Under the pieces are notes generated by a model, which saw only the letters and a list, made by a program, of their open reading frames with translations, was not told where the DNA came from and searched no databases. A program made the position numbers and the translations under genes. This document shows positions 7,852 through 15,233 of a DNA stretch of 23,654 nucleotides, piece after piece (position 1 is the stretch's first letter; each line of letters opens with the position of its first letter). Source of the stretch: Clostridiales bacterium (GTDB taxonomy: Bacteria > Bacillota > Clostridia > Caldicoprobacterales > DTU083); the NCBI GenBank assembly GCA_012512335.1, contig JAAZEK010000356.1, positions 1 through 23,654 on the forward strand, in the 5' to 3' direction.

Positions 7852-8877
7852 TTAGATTGCCTTCTTAATCGCATTACTGTCTTTTGACCATTTTATAATA
7901 TTCGAAGCCCAGGTTAATCCACCACCAAAGCCTACCATACAGACATTATCACCTTTACTAATCCTACCTGATTTTACTGCCTCATCCAATGCAACAGGTA
8001 TTGATGCTGCTGATAAGTTTCCATATCTGTCTAGATTGGAATACACTTTGTCTTCGCTCACTCCCAAACGCTTTGCAACGTTGTTAATAATACGAATATT
8101 TGCTTGATGTGGTACTACGCAATCAATATCATCTTTTGTTATTCCTGCAATGTCCATGGCCTTCTCTGCTGCTGATGACATGATTTTAACTGCAAACTTA
8201 AAGACCTCACCTCCATCCATATGGATGTAATGGTAGTCATGTAATAAAGTTGCTGCAGATGCAGGCATTCTGGAGCCACCAGCCTTTACAGCAAGTGAGT
8301 TTCCATTGCTTCCATCTGCTCCCATGTATTGAGCTAGAAAACCATAACCATCCTCTACACGGCTTACAACTGCAGCTCCTGCTCCGTCACCAAAAAGAAT
8401 GCAGGTGCCTCGGTCCTTATAATTAGTGATACGACTTAAGCATTCCCCACCAATTACCAATATATTTTTATAAAATCCAGTAGCTATAAACTGCTGTGCT
8501 ACGTTTAATGCATACAGAAATCCGGAGCAAGCCGCTTCGATATCAGAGGCTGCAGCATTTACAGCACCTATGTTACTTTGAACAATACATGCTGTAGATG
8601 GAAATGGCATGTCAGGAGTAACAGTAGCTACCAAAATCATATCCAAATCTTTTGGGTCCATATCCGCATCATCCAGAGCCCTTAGAGCTGCTATGGTACT
8701 TAGGTTGGAAGTGGCTTCATTTTCACCAGCAATCCTTCGCTCGCGAATACCAGTCCTAGTCACTATCCATTCACTTGATGTCTCAACTATTTTTTCTAAA
8801 TCTTCATTGGTAATGATTTTTTCTGGTACATAGGAACCAGTTCCTATTATACCTGCTGAATACAAACCATTCTTCAT
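7852..8877 (-). CDS. fabH: Beta-ketoacyl-ACP synthase III
   Basis: FabH starts fatty acid synthesis by condensing an acyl-CoA primer with malonyl-ACP. The protein is 341 aa, slightly longer than the usual 310-330. The triad is complete: C117 in DIEAACSGFLYAL, H257 in VVPHQANIRI and N287 in RYGNLSAASIP. The ATG start overlaps the plsX stop (ATGA) and has GGAGG 7 nt upstream inside plsX, which indicates translational coupling. Its primer preference (acetyl or branched) cannot be read reliably from the sequence. Confidence 0.97.
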   Translation of the reverse strand: MKNGLYSAGIIGTGSYVPEKIITNEDLEKIVETSSEWIVTRTGIRERRIAGENEATSNLSTIAALRALDDADMDPKDLDMILVATVTPDMPFPSTACIVQSNIGAVNAAASDIEAACSGFLYALNVAQQFIATGFYKNILVIGGECLSRITNYKDRGTCILFGDGAGAAVVSRVEDGYGFLAQYMGADGSNGNSLAVKAGGSRMPASAATLLHDYHYIHMDGGEVFKFAVKIMSSAAEKAMDIAGITKDDIDCVVPHQANIRIINNVAKRLGVSEDKVYSNLDRYGNLSAASIPVALDEAVKSGRISKGDNVCMVGFGGGLTWASNIIKWSKDSNAIKKAI

Positions 8878-9881
8878 TTTATGTCCTCCAAATTTGTTGT
8901 CAAGATGCTTTTGATTTGCCTTAAAACGTCATTTTCTGCGTATAGCTTTCCTTGACGTATGGCGTTTTTTATAGCGGTTCCATTAGAACTACCATGTGCC
9001 TTAATTATTCCACCGTTAATACCAAGTAAAGGAGCACCCCCAATTTCATTGGAATCAAGCCCCTTCTTTAAACTCATTAGGCTAGGTTTTAACAAAAACG
9101 CCCCCAGCTTACCTCGGGTACTTTTCATCATAGACTCTTTTAACATACTAAAAATGCTATGAGCAAAACCTTCTGTATATTTTAGTACGATATTACCAGT
9201 AAATCCATCACATACCAGAATATCTACTACACCTTCTGGAACTTCTCTCGCTTCAATATTTCCGATAAAATTAATACCTTTGGTTTCTTTCATTAGCTTA
9301 TAAGCTGATTTATACAACTCGCTACCCTTAGTTTCTTCGGTACCGATATTTAACAAGCCTACTGTAGGGTTCTTAATACCGACTACACTTTCCATATAAA
9401 CAGTGCCCATAATTGCAAATTGTATTAGGTTATCTGGTTTACATTCTGTATTAGCCCCCATATCTAGAAGTAAGGTGCTTCTCTTACGGAAAGGTAAAAG
9501 TGCTGTAAGAGCAGGACGGTCAATGCCCTTAATACGGCCTACCTTCAGAAGACCTCCAGCTAAGAGTGCACCGGTACTACCAGCAGAAATAAGTACGCTG
9601 TCGGAATCTTTTCGTATCATCTCCATAGCTTTGACCATAGAGCTGTCAGACTTTCCTTTGATGGCTTTTACAGGGCTGTCTTCCATGGTAATTATTTGGG
9701 TCGTATGTATAATTTCAAAACGGTTCATTGGTGCATTCAGGCTTTTAAGTTCCTCTTCCAACAATTGTTTATCGCCTGTCAGTGTAATATCAATTCCATA
9801 TTCTAAAGCTGCCTCTACACTACCCTTAACTATTTCCTTAGGTGCATGGTCACCGCCCATACCATCTACAATAATTCTCAT
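8874..9881 (-). CDS. plsX: Acyl-ACP:phosphate acyltransferase
   Basis: PlsX makes acyl-phosphate from acyl-ACP, and PlsY uses this to acylate glycerol-3-phosphate in phospholipid synthesis. The protein is a peripheral membrane enzyme of 335 aa, normal for the family. It begins MRIIVDGMGGDHAP and contains the conserved MGANTECKPDNLIQFAIMG at 141-159, plus the Gly-rich EIGGAPLLGINGG near the C-terminus. The start codon shares one base with the fapR stop (TAATG), and its stop overlaps fabH, so the three genes are tightly coupled. Its position directly after fapR is the usual FapR regulon arrangement. Confidence 0.97.
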   Translation of the reverse strand: MRIIVDGMGGDHAPKEIVKGSVEAALEYGIDITLTGDKQLLEEELKSLNAPMNRFEIIHTTQIITMEDSPVKAIKGKSDSSMVKAMEMIRKDSDSVLISAGSTGALLAGGLLKVGRIKGIDRPALTALLPFRKRSTLLLDMGANTECKPDNLIQFAIMGTVYMESVVGIKNPTVGLLNIGTEETKGSELYKSAYKLMKETKGINFIGNIEAREVPEGVVDILVCDGFTGNIVLKYTEGFAHSIFSMLKESMMKSTRGKLGAFLLKPSLMSLKKGLDSNEIGGAPLLGINGGIIKAHGSSNGTAIKNAIRQGKLYAENDVLRQIKSILTTNLEDIK

Positions 9882-10456
9882 TATTTGTCACTCCTGTTCT
9901 CTCCGATGCTGACAAGGATGAATTTACCTCGAAAAGCTTCCTCTTGGCGTACCTTGATAAATACCCAAACAAAGTATTTATTTCCTCTGGTCCGTGTCAC
10001 TTGAGCCTTAGCTACCAGCTTGTCACCTACAAAAATTGGCGTCTTGTACTTGATATTGGCTACACCTGTTAAAGCTACTTTTGCGTCTACTACCGCTATA
10101 GCCAGGGATTCTGCCTGAGCAAAAATATAGTGCCCACGCACAATTTGTGACCTTTCAAATACCATTTCATCTGTGGTCTGCAATATGGATATACCACTAA
10201 CACCAAGCTCCAAATCTACAATTTCTCCGATAACTTCTTTTGCATCCATAGATCGCAACTTGTTCTGATTTTCGGATGCAACAGCTTTTATACGTTCTCG
10301 AAGCTCTGGTATACCAAGTTCTAGGCGATCCAATCGGATGGTTTGGATGCTAACATGGAAATTATCGCTTAACTCCTCATCGGTAACAAAGGGATCTTCC
10401 TGCAAAACATCAACCAACGCCTGTTGTCTTTCTTTCTTGGGTAAGGTGTATTTCAT
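9881..10456 (-). CDS. fapR: Malonyl-CoA-responsive transcriptional repressor FapR
   Basis: FapR represses fatty acid and phospholipid genes and is released from DNA by malonyl-CoA. The 191-aa protein has the two expected parts. A DeoR-like helix-turn-helix is at about 23-50 (VTDEELSDNFHVSIQTIRLDRLELGIPE), followed by a linker helix and a C-terminal hotdog-fold domain with the family motif RGHYIFAQAESLAIAV at 107-122. The ATG start has GGAGG about 8 nt upstream. It is the first gene of the lipid operon, and a FapR-type operator overlaps its own promoter at 10522-10538, so autoregulation is expected. Confidence 0.96.
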   Translation of the reverse strand: MKYTLPKKERQQALVDVLQEDPFVTDEELSDNFHVSIQTIRLDRLELGIPELRERIKAVASENQNKLRSMDAKEVIGEIVDLELGVSGISILQTTDEMVFERSQIVRGHYIFAQAESLAIAVVDAKVALTGVANIKYKTPIFVGDKLVAKAQVTRTRGNKYFVWVFIKVRQEEAFRGKFILVSIGENRSDK

Positions 10457-10490
10457 AATTTTTCACCTCCAACAGGATAATACTGCATGC

Positions 10491-10527
10491 TACTAATAAT
10501 CATACGCCGTAATAGCTGTTATTAGTA
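10491..10527 (-). other. 9-bp inverted repeat in the fapR leader overlapping the operator
   Basis: TACTAATAA (10491-10499) and TTATTAGTA (10519-10527) are perfect reverse complements separated by 19 nt. The right arm is part of the FapR site at 10522-10538. The pair could be a second FapR half-site or a leader-RNA hairpin. Confidence 0.55.
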
Positions 10528-10538
10528 CCAGATGCTAA
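10522..10538 (-). promoter_or_regulatory. FapR operator upstream of fapR
   Basis: The 17-bp sequence TTAGTACCAGATGCTAA is an imperfect palindrome (half-sites TTAGTACC and TTAGCATC) and strongly resembles the known FapR box (TTAGTACC...). It lies just downstream of the -10 element of the fapR promoter, over the expected transcription start, an ideal place for repression. Confidence 0.85.
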
Positions 10539-10542
10539 CACC

Positions 10543-10571
10543 AGTATAAAGTAGTTTCCCCAATAATGCAA
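10543..10571 (-). promoter_or_regulatory. Promoter of the fapR-plsX-fab operon
   Basis: On the minus strand, -35 TTGCAT (10566-10571) and -10 TATACT (10543-10548) are separated by exactly 17 bp. The start of transcription would fall near 10536, within the FapR operator, leaving a leader of about 80 nt. Confidence 0.8.
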
Positions 10572-10600
10572 TACTTATTTTTAGACTTGTTTTTTTAAAA

Positions 10601-10628
10601 GTAAAAGGAGCACCTATTAGAGTGCCCC
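10601..10628 (-). terminator. Terminator after rpmF
   Basis: On the minus strand, GGGGCAC (10622-10628) pairs with GTGCTCC (10607-10613) through one G-U pair around an 8-nt loop. TTTTACTTTT follows. It lies 20 bp past the rpmF stop and separates yceD-rpmF from the fapR promoter, although read-through is possible. Confidence 0.8.
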
Positions 10629-10648
10629 TGTGAGTATGCAAAATATCA

Positions 10649-10828
10649 TTATTTAGCTACTTCAATTACCTTTTTCTTGTCATAGTATCCGCATTTCTTA
10701 CATACGCGGTGGCTAAGCTTCATTTCACTACACTGTGAGCATTCTATCATAGCCGGTGCGCTGACCTTCCAGTTTGCCCTTCTCTTATCTCTTCGTGCTG
10801 AAGATTGTCTTCTCTTGGGTACAGCCAT
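10649..10828 (-). CDS. rpmF: 50S ribosomal protein L32
   Basis: This is a small basic protein of the large ribosomal subunit. I translated the minus strand from ATG at 10828 and obtained 59 aa: MAVPKRRQSSARRDKRR at the start and KKVIEVAK at the end. Four cysteines (C30, C33, C43, C46, as CSQC and CKKC) make the zinc-binding version of L32. GGAGG lies 8 nt before the start, inside the end of yceD, whose stop is only three bases upstream. The yceD-rpmF pairing is conserved across bacteria. A terminator follows. Confidence 0.97.
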   Translation of the reverse strand: MAVPKRRQSSARRDKRRANWKVSAPAMIECSQCSEMKLSHRVCKKCGYYDKKKVIEVAK

Positions 10829-10831
10829 TTT

Positions 10832-11392
10832 CTACACCTCCTCGCTTTCGGTGGTAAAGAAATCCTTCAATACTTTCAAACGTTCATCCACATGATCGGA
10901 ATCATCATCCTCTGTATGGAAGCATTTACAAGTCCTATGGTTTAAATTGGTTCCACAATCGGAACAAAGACCTTTGCAATCCTCTTTGCATCTTCTAAGC
11001 ATAGGTAATTCTAATAATATGAACTCCTTAACAATTTGAGTAAGGTCCACATTATTACCTTCAAAGAGGAACACATCTCCACTATCCTCGTCCCAGTCGC
11101 TTTCATCTGAAATACTCTCAACAGAGGACTTCATCAGCCTTGTATCAAAACTAAAATCAAGTGGCTGTTCATAACTTTCCAGGCAGGAACCGCATTGCAG
11201 ACTTACATTACCCTTAACATCCGCATTAAGATCCAGAACATCTCCTCTATTGACAATTAGCCCGCTTACGGACAAGGGTTTAATAAAGGAAATTGGTTCC
11301 TCCTGCCAAGTAAGATCTGGCAACTTAAGACTAACATCAAAGCTTCGATTAGCATCTTTCTCCTGCAATAAACCTTCAAGATGGATTTTCAA
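10832..11392 (-). CDS. yceD: YceD family protein (DUF177)
   Basis: This is a member of the DUF177/YceD family, almost always encoded next to rpmF and linked in some organisms to 23S rRNA accumulation; its biochemical activity is not established. The protein has 186 aa. It contains a CGSC pair (about 67-70) and a Cys-rich C-terminal stretch, CKEDCKGLCSDCG, followed by CKC, probably metal-binding. The middle (about 92-108) is strongly acidic. I chose TTG at 11392 (MKIHLEGLL), which is 8 nt after GAGG; the longer frame starts at a GTG within the ribosome-binding site. A perfect consensus promoter lies just upstream. Confidence 0.9.
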   Translation of the reverse strand: MKIHLEGLLQEKDANRSFDVSLKLPDLTWQEEPISFIKPLSVSGLIVNRGDVLDLNADVKGNVSLQCGSCLESYEQPLDFSFDTRLMKSSVESISDESDWDEDSGDVFLFEGNNVDLTQIVKEFILLELPMLRRCKEDCKGLCSDCGTNLNHRTCKCFHTEDDDSDHVDERLKVLKDFFTTESEEV

Positions 11393-11421
11393 GTATATCA
11401 CCTCATAAGCTTCGATTTCTA

Positions 11422-11450
11422 ATTATAGATTTTTCCGTGATATTTGTCAA
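11422..11450 (-). promoter_or_regulatory. Consensus sigma-A promoter of yceD-rpmF
   Basis: On the minus strand TTGACA (11445-11450) and TATAAT (11422-11427) are separated by 17 bp: a perfect match in both boxes and spacing. The leader before yceD would be short, about 25 nt. High constitutive output suits a ribosomal protein gene. Confidence 0.93.
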
Positions 11451-11490
11451 GAACTTGAATTCTAACTTTTCTAGAATTCTAAATAAGTTC
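11451..11490 (-). other. Inverted repeat across the ackA stop codon, possible weak terminator
   Basis: GAATTCTA (11457-11464) and TAGAATTC (11472-11479) are reverse complements; outside them GAACTT (11451-11456) pairs with AAGTTC (11485-11490). The ackA stop (11479-11481) lies in the right half. The stem is AT-rich and lacks a clean U-tract, so termination may be weak. It directly abuts the -35 box of the yceD promoter. Confidence 0.5.
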
Positions 11491-12681
11491 CATTGTTTCT
11501 CGTGCTATCATAAGCTCTTCATTAGTTGGAATGACCATTACGGAAATTTTGGAGTCATCGGTAGTAATAGGACCTTCCTTAACTTTACTAGGTATATTGC
11601 TATTTCTTTCTTTGTCAAATTTAATGCCCATATATTCCAAGCTGAGGCATACATCTTCTCGAATGATAGGCGTATTCTCGCCAACACCCGCTGTAAATAC
11701 AATACAATCTACCCCACTCATGGCAGCTGCATAAGAGCCTATAAACTTTTCAACTTGGTAATTGAAAACATCCAAAGCCATTCTTGCTCGTTCATTACCT
11801 TCTTCAGCCGCGCTGGTTAGATCCCTAAAATCACTGCTTATTCCTGAGATGCCCAATACACCAGAGCGCTTGTTTAAGGTTTCATTAACATCTTCTGAGC
11901 TTAAGTTTGCTTTTTCCATCATATAGCTGATAATGGCTGGGTCAATATTGCCAGAGCGAGTGCCCATGGGAAGGCCTTCCAGCGGAGTAAAACCCATACT
12001 GGTATCTACAGATTTACCATTTTTAATAGCTGTGATACTTGAACCATTGCCCAAATGACAGGTAATGATCTTGAGGGATTCGATGGGCTTATTTAACATT
12101 TTCGCTGCTCTAAGGGCTACATATTTATGGGAGGTGCCATGGAAGCCGTAACGTCGAATACCATACTTTTCATAGGTTTGGTAAGGAACTGCATAGAGAA
12201 ATGCCTTTTTTGGCATAGTCTGATGGAAGGCAGTATCGAAAACAGCAGTCATTGGAATATTGGGCATTATGTTTTGACAAGCCTCTATCCCCATAATATT
12301 TGCTGGATTATGTAAGGGAGCTAATTCAGCATTCTTCTTTATTGCATCCATAACCTCTTTATCAATTACTACTGACTCAGAAAACTCTTCTCCACCATGT
12401 ACTACCCGATGTCCAACAGCGCTAATCTCGCTCATATCCTTAATAACGCCATATTCTGGGTGAATTAAAGCATCTATGACCATTTTTATAGCATCAACAT
12501 GATCGTTAAATTTCACTTCTAGCTCAACCTTGTCTTTTCCTGTAGGTGTATGTCTCAAGAAGGAATCTGGTATACCAATACGCTCAGCATTTCCCTTGGC
12601 TAAAACTTTTTCCCCATCCATATCAATTAGTTGATATTTTAAAGATGAGCTTCCAGCATTTATAATTAAAATTTTATTCAT
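11479..12681 (-). CDS. ackA: Acetate kinase
   Basis: AckA converts acetyl phosphate and ADP to acetate and ATP, the energy-yielding step of fermentative acetate production, and can work in reverse. The 400-aa protein starts MNKILIINAGSSSLKYQL. Family residues are present: N8, R92 in GHRVVHGGE, D149 in AVFDTAFHQ, H181 in YGFHGTSH, R242 in MGTRSGNIDP, and a C-terminal NEELMIARET with the conserved glutamate. GGAGG lies 7 nt before ATG. It starts 11 nt after the pta stop, so the two genes are one unit. A possible Rex operator lies upstream of pta. Confidence 0.97.
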   Translation of the reverse strand: MNKILIINAGSSSLKYQLIDMDGEKVLAKGNAERIGIPDSFLRHTPTGKDKVELEVKFNDHVDAIKMVIDALIHPEYGVIKDMSEISAVGHRVVHGGEEFSESVVIDKEVMDAIKKNAELAPLHNPANIMGIEACQNIMPNIPMTAVFDTAFHQTMPKKAFLYAVPYQTYEKYGIRRYGFHGTSHKYVALRAAKMLNKPIESLKIITCHLGNGSSITAIKNGKSVDTSMGFTPLEGLPMGTRSGNIDPAIISYMMEKANLSSEDVNETLNKRSGVLGISGISSDFRDLTSAAEEGNERARMALDVFNYQVEKFIGSYAAAMSGVDCIVFTAGVGENTPIIREDVCLSLEYMGIKFDKERNSNIPSKVKEGPITTDDSKISVMVIPTNEELMIARETMELI

Positions 12682-12692
12682 CCTTATTCCTC

Positions 12693-13688
12693 CTATAATG
12701 CTGCTTGTAGAACGGTGACGGCTACTACATTTACAATATCAGTTGCATTACAACCTCTGGATAGATCGTTGACTGGCAAAGCTAAGCCTTGACAGATTGG
12801 GCCTACAGCTTCTGCTCCTGCTAAACGCTCAGTTAGCTTGTATGCAATGTTTCCAGAATCTAAGTCAGGGAACACCAAAACATTGGCTCTTCCTGCTACC
12901 TTGCTACCAGGTGCTTTACTTTTTGCTACACTGTCTACCAAAGCAGCATCTCCCTGAAGCTCGCCATCAAATAATATTTCTGGAGCTAACTCCTGGGCAA
13001 CCTTAGTTGCTTCTTTTACCTTATCAACTCGCGGATGTTCTGCACTTCCCTTAGTGGAATAAGACAGTAGTGCAACAATTGGTTCGTATCCAACAACCTG
13101 CTTCATAGTCTTAGCTGAAGAAACAGCTATAGCGCCTAGTTGTGTTGCATCTGGATCAGGATTCATTCCACAGTCTCCATATACAAAGGCACCATCAGAT
13201 CCAAAGCTCTTATCAGGCATTTCCATAATAAAGCAACTAGAAGCAACAGGGATACCCGGAGCTGTTTTTATAATCTGAAGAGCGGGACGTAGAACATCAC
13301 CAGTGGAATTGGCAGCACCTGCTGTCATACCATCAGCATCTCCCATTTTAACCATCATGACACCAAAGTAAAGAGAATCCTTTAGAGTTTCTCTGGCTTT
13401 TTCCAAGGTCATTCCCTTATGCTTGCGAAGCTCTGTGAATTCCTTCACATAAGTTTCCATTTTGTCAGATTTCAAATAATCTTTTACTTCAACACCTGTC
13501 AGATCAACATTGTTGTTTTTTGCTATTCGTGTTATTTCATCGGGGTTTCCAAGTAAAACAATCTTTGCTACTCCCTCTTTTGTGACAGTTGCCGCAGCTT
13601 CTATCACCCGTGGATCCTGCCCCTCTGGAAGAACAACTAGCTTACCTAACTTGGAAGCTCTCTCCCTCATATTCTTTAGTACTCCCAT
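12693..13688 (-). CDS. pta: Phosphate acetyltransferase
   Basis: Pta converts acetyl-CoA and phosphate to acetyl phosphate and CoA; AckA then makes ATP. The 331-aa length fits the short, single-domain form with no N-terminal DRTGG/P-loop part. Recognisable motifs are PEGQDPRV (21-28), MTAGAANSTGDVLRPALQ (121-138) and, near the end, VGPICQGLALPVNDLSRGC. GGGAG lies 8 nt before the ATG. The gene leads the pta-ackA operon and is divergent from tmcAL. Confidence 0.97.
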   Translation of the reverse strand: MGVLKNMRERASKLGKLVVLPEGQDPRVIEAAATVTKEGVAKIVLLGNPDEITRIAKNNNVDLTGVEVKDYLKSDKMETYVKEFTELRKHKGMTLEKARETLKDSLYFGVMMVKMGDADGMTAGAANSTGDVLRPALQIIKTAPGIPVASSCFIMEMPDKSFGSDGAFVYGDCGMNPDPDATQLGAIAVSSAKTMKQVVGYEPIVALLSYSTKGSAEHPRVDKVKEATKVAQELAPEILFDGELQGDAALVDSVAKSKAPGSKVAGRANVLVFPDLDSGNIAYKLTERLAGAEAVGPICQGLALPVNDLSRGCNATDIVNVVAVTVLQAAL

Positions 13689-13755
13689 TTATATAACTCC
13701 CTTCGTGTAACTATAATTTATTCGCTTTAATTCGTGCAGTTTTTTAAAAGCTATG

Positions 13756-13773
13756 TTGTTAAAATGCTAACAA
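13756..13773 (-). promoter_or_regulatory. Probable Rex redox-repressor operator upstream of pta-ackA
   Basis: TTGTTAAAATGCTAACAA is an 18-bp palindrome that fits the clostridial Rex consensus TTGTTAA-N4-TTAACAA with a single mismatch. Including the flanking G/C the arms are GTTGTTA and TAACAAC, perfect over 7 bp. It lies about 70 bp upstream of the pta start. Rex senses the NADH/NAD+ ratio and commonly controls fermentation genes. The rex gene itself is not in this window. Confidence 0.7.
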
Positions 13774-13849
13774 CCAACACTTATTCTTCTACATTAATCG
13801 CCGAAATCCTTCTAAAATTAGTCAAAATATTAACAATTTATGATTTGTC

Positions 13850-13878
13850 TTGTTCTCTCATCTAAATAGAGGTAAAAT
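13850..13878 (+). promoter_or_regulatory. Promoter of tmcAL
   Basis: TTGTTC (13850-13855) and TAAAAT (13873-13878) are separated by 17 bp on the plus strand. The leader would be about 65 nt, contains a small hairpin (TCTGGA 13905-13910 with TCCAGA 13921-13926) and ends with AAGGAG before ATG. The rest of the 263-bp pta-tmcAL gap holds the Rex-like site and little else. Confidence 0.65.
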
Positions 13879-13951
13879 ATAGATATCTATAGAATATTAT
13901 TCCTTCTGGAGTAGCAACTATCCAGACAAATAACAAGGAGCAATCAAACTT

Positions 13952-15193
13952 ATGAAGGTATTAGGAATCATAGCAGAGTATAACCCCTTTCATTATGGCC
14001 ACTTGTTTCATTTGAAACAATCTCTTAGGCTGTCCAAAGCTGATTATACTATTGCAGTCATGTCTGGTCAATTTACCCAGCGTGGCGAAGCCGCTATAGT
14101 CGATAAATGGATTCGAGCTAGAGCTGCCGTAGCCTGTGGAGTTGATCTGGTCCTAGAGCTACCTACTGTTTATGCTGTCCAGACTGCTGAATTGTTTGCT
14201 AGAGGCGGTATTCAGCTACTAAATCATACTGGTTTGACTACCCATGTCAGCTTCGGAAGTGAAATCGGTGAATTAGCGCCTCTGCAAAGTATCGCAGATA
14301 TCCTAACTGTTGAGGATGAGGAGTATAAAAGACTGTTAAAAGCCTATTTGGCGAAAGGTTTGTCCTTCCCTGATGCACGACAGAGAGCTGTAATGGGTTA
14401 CTACTCAGGCATTAGTGAGCCTGCTATCCAAACAGTCTTATCTAAAAGTAATTCCATTTTAGCCATCGAGTACTTAAAGGCTCTTAAGAACAGCAAGAGC
14501 AAAATAATTCCCTTGACCCTACCTCGAGTTCGAACCTCTTATAACAGCACTCAAATTAAAAAAGGTATTGCCAGTGCTACATCTATTCGTAAGGAGATTA
14601 TGGAAAACAATCTATCTCACCGAGCCAAGGAAGCTGTTCCCGAGCCTGTATTTAATATCTTATCGGATTCATTTGTTAACGGTATGGGACCTGTTGACAA
14701 TAATTCTTTTGATGATTTTATACTAGGTACCTTACGTAGAAGCAGTCTAGCAGAAATTGCCTCTTGGATGGATGTAAGTGAAGGTTTAGAGAATCGAATC
14801 AAGGAATGTGCCCAAATAGCTAGCAATATTGAAGAATTTATTACATTAGTCAAAACTCGGCGTTATGTCCATACTAGACTACAACGAATTTTAATTCATG
14901 GACTGCTAAACCTTACTACTAAAAGTTTTAAGGAACTGGACGATGTAACAGGACCTAAATATCTACGCATTTTGGCTTTTTCTAGAAATGCCATGCCTCT
15001 TATGAGGAGACTTAAGGAAACTGCGCAAGTACCCATATTAACTAAAGCTGCTCACATCAACCGGTATGAAACATCAATTCAAAGGATGTTTGCCTATGAC
15101 AGCTTGGCTACTGACATTTATAGCTTAGCCTTAAGCAATCCTAAAATGCGCCAAGGCGGTCGAGACTTTACACAAAAGTTAATTCCAATTTGA
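13952..15193 (+). CDS. tmcAL: tRNA(Met) cytidine acetate ligase (YlbM family)
   Basis: TmcAL makes N4-acetylcytidine at the wobble position of elongator tRNA-Met using ATP and free acetate through an acetyl-adenylate. The 413-aa protein begins MKVLGIIAEYNPFHYGH. The HxGH nucleotidyltransferase motif (H14, H17) and the next block, VMSGQFTQRGEAAIVDKW, are typical of the family, as is LELPTVYAVQTAELFA. AAGGAG lies 11 nt before the start. It is divergent from pta-ackA, whose end product is this enzyme's substrate. No clear terminator is visible in the 40-bp gap to the convergent next gene. Confidence 0.93.
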   Translation: MKVLGIIAEYNPFHYGHLFHLKQSLRLSKADYTIAVMSGQFTQRGEAAIVDKWIRARAAVACGVDLVLELPTVYAVQTAELFARGGIQLLNHTGLTTHVSFGSEIGELAPLQSIADILTVEDEEYKRLLKAYLAKGLSFPDARQRAVMGYYSGISEPAIQTVLSKSNSILAIEYLKALKNSKSKIIPLTLPRVRTSYNSTQIKKGIASATSIRKEIMENNLSHRAKEAVPEPVFNILSDSFVNGMGPVDNNSFDDFILGTLRRSSLAEIASWMDVSEGLENRIKECAQIASNIEEFITLVKTRRYVHTRLQRILIHGLLNLTTKSFKELDDVTGPKYLRILAFSRNAMPLMRRLKETAQVPILTKAAHINRYETSIQRMFAYDSLATDIYSLALSNPKMRQGGRDFTQKLIPI

Positions 15194-15233
15194 AACATGC
15201 AGGTACTATTCTAATAAAATCTAGTAATTTAGC

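Noticed and set aside
9403..9912. 169-codon plus-strand frame across plsX and the fapR end
   Set aside because: It is the antisense shadow of two well-supported overlapping genes.
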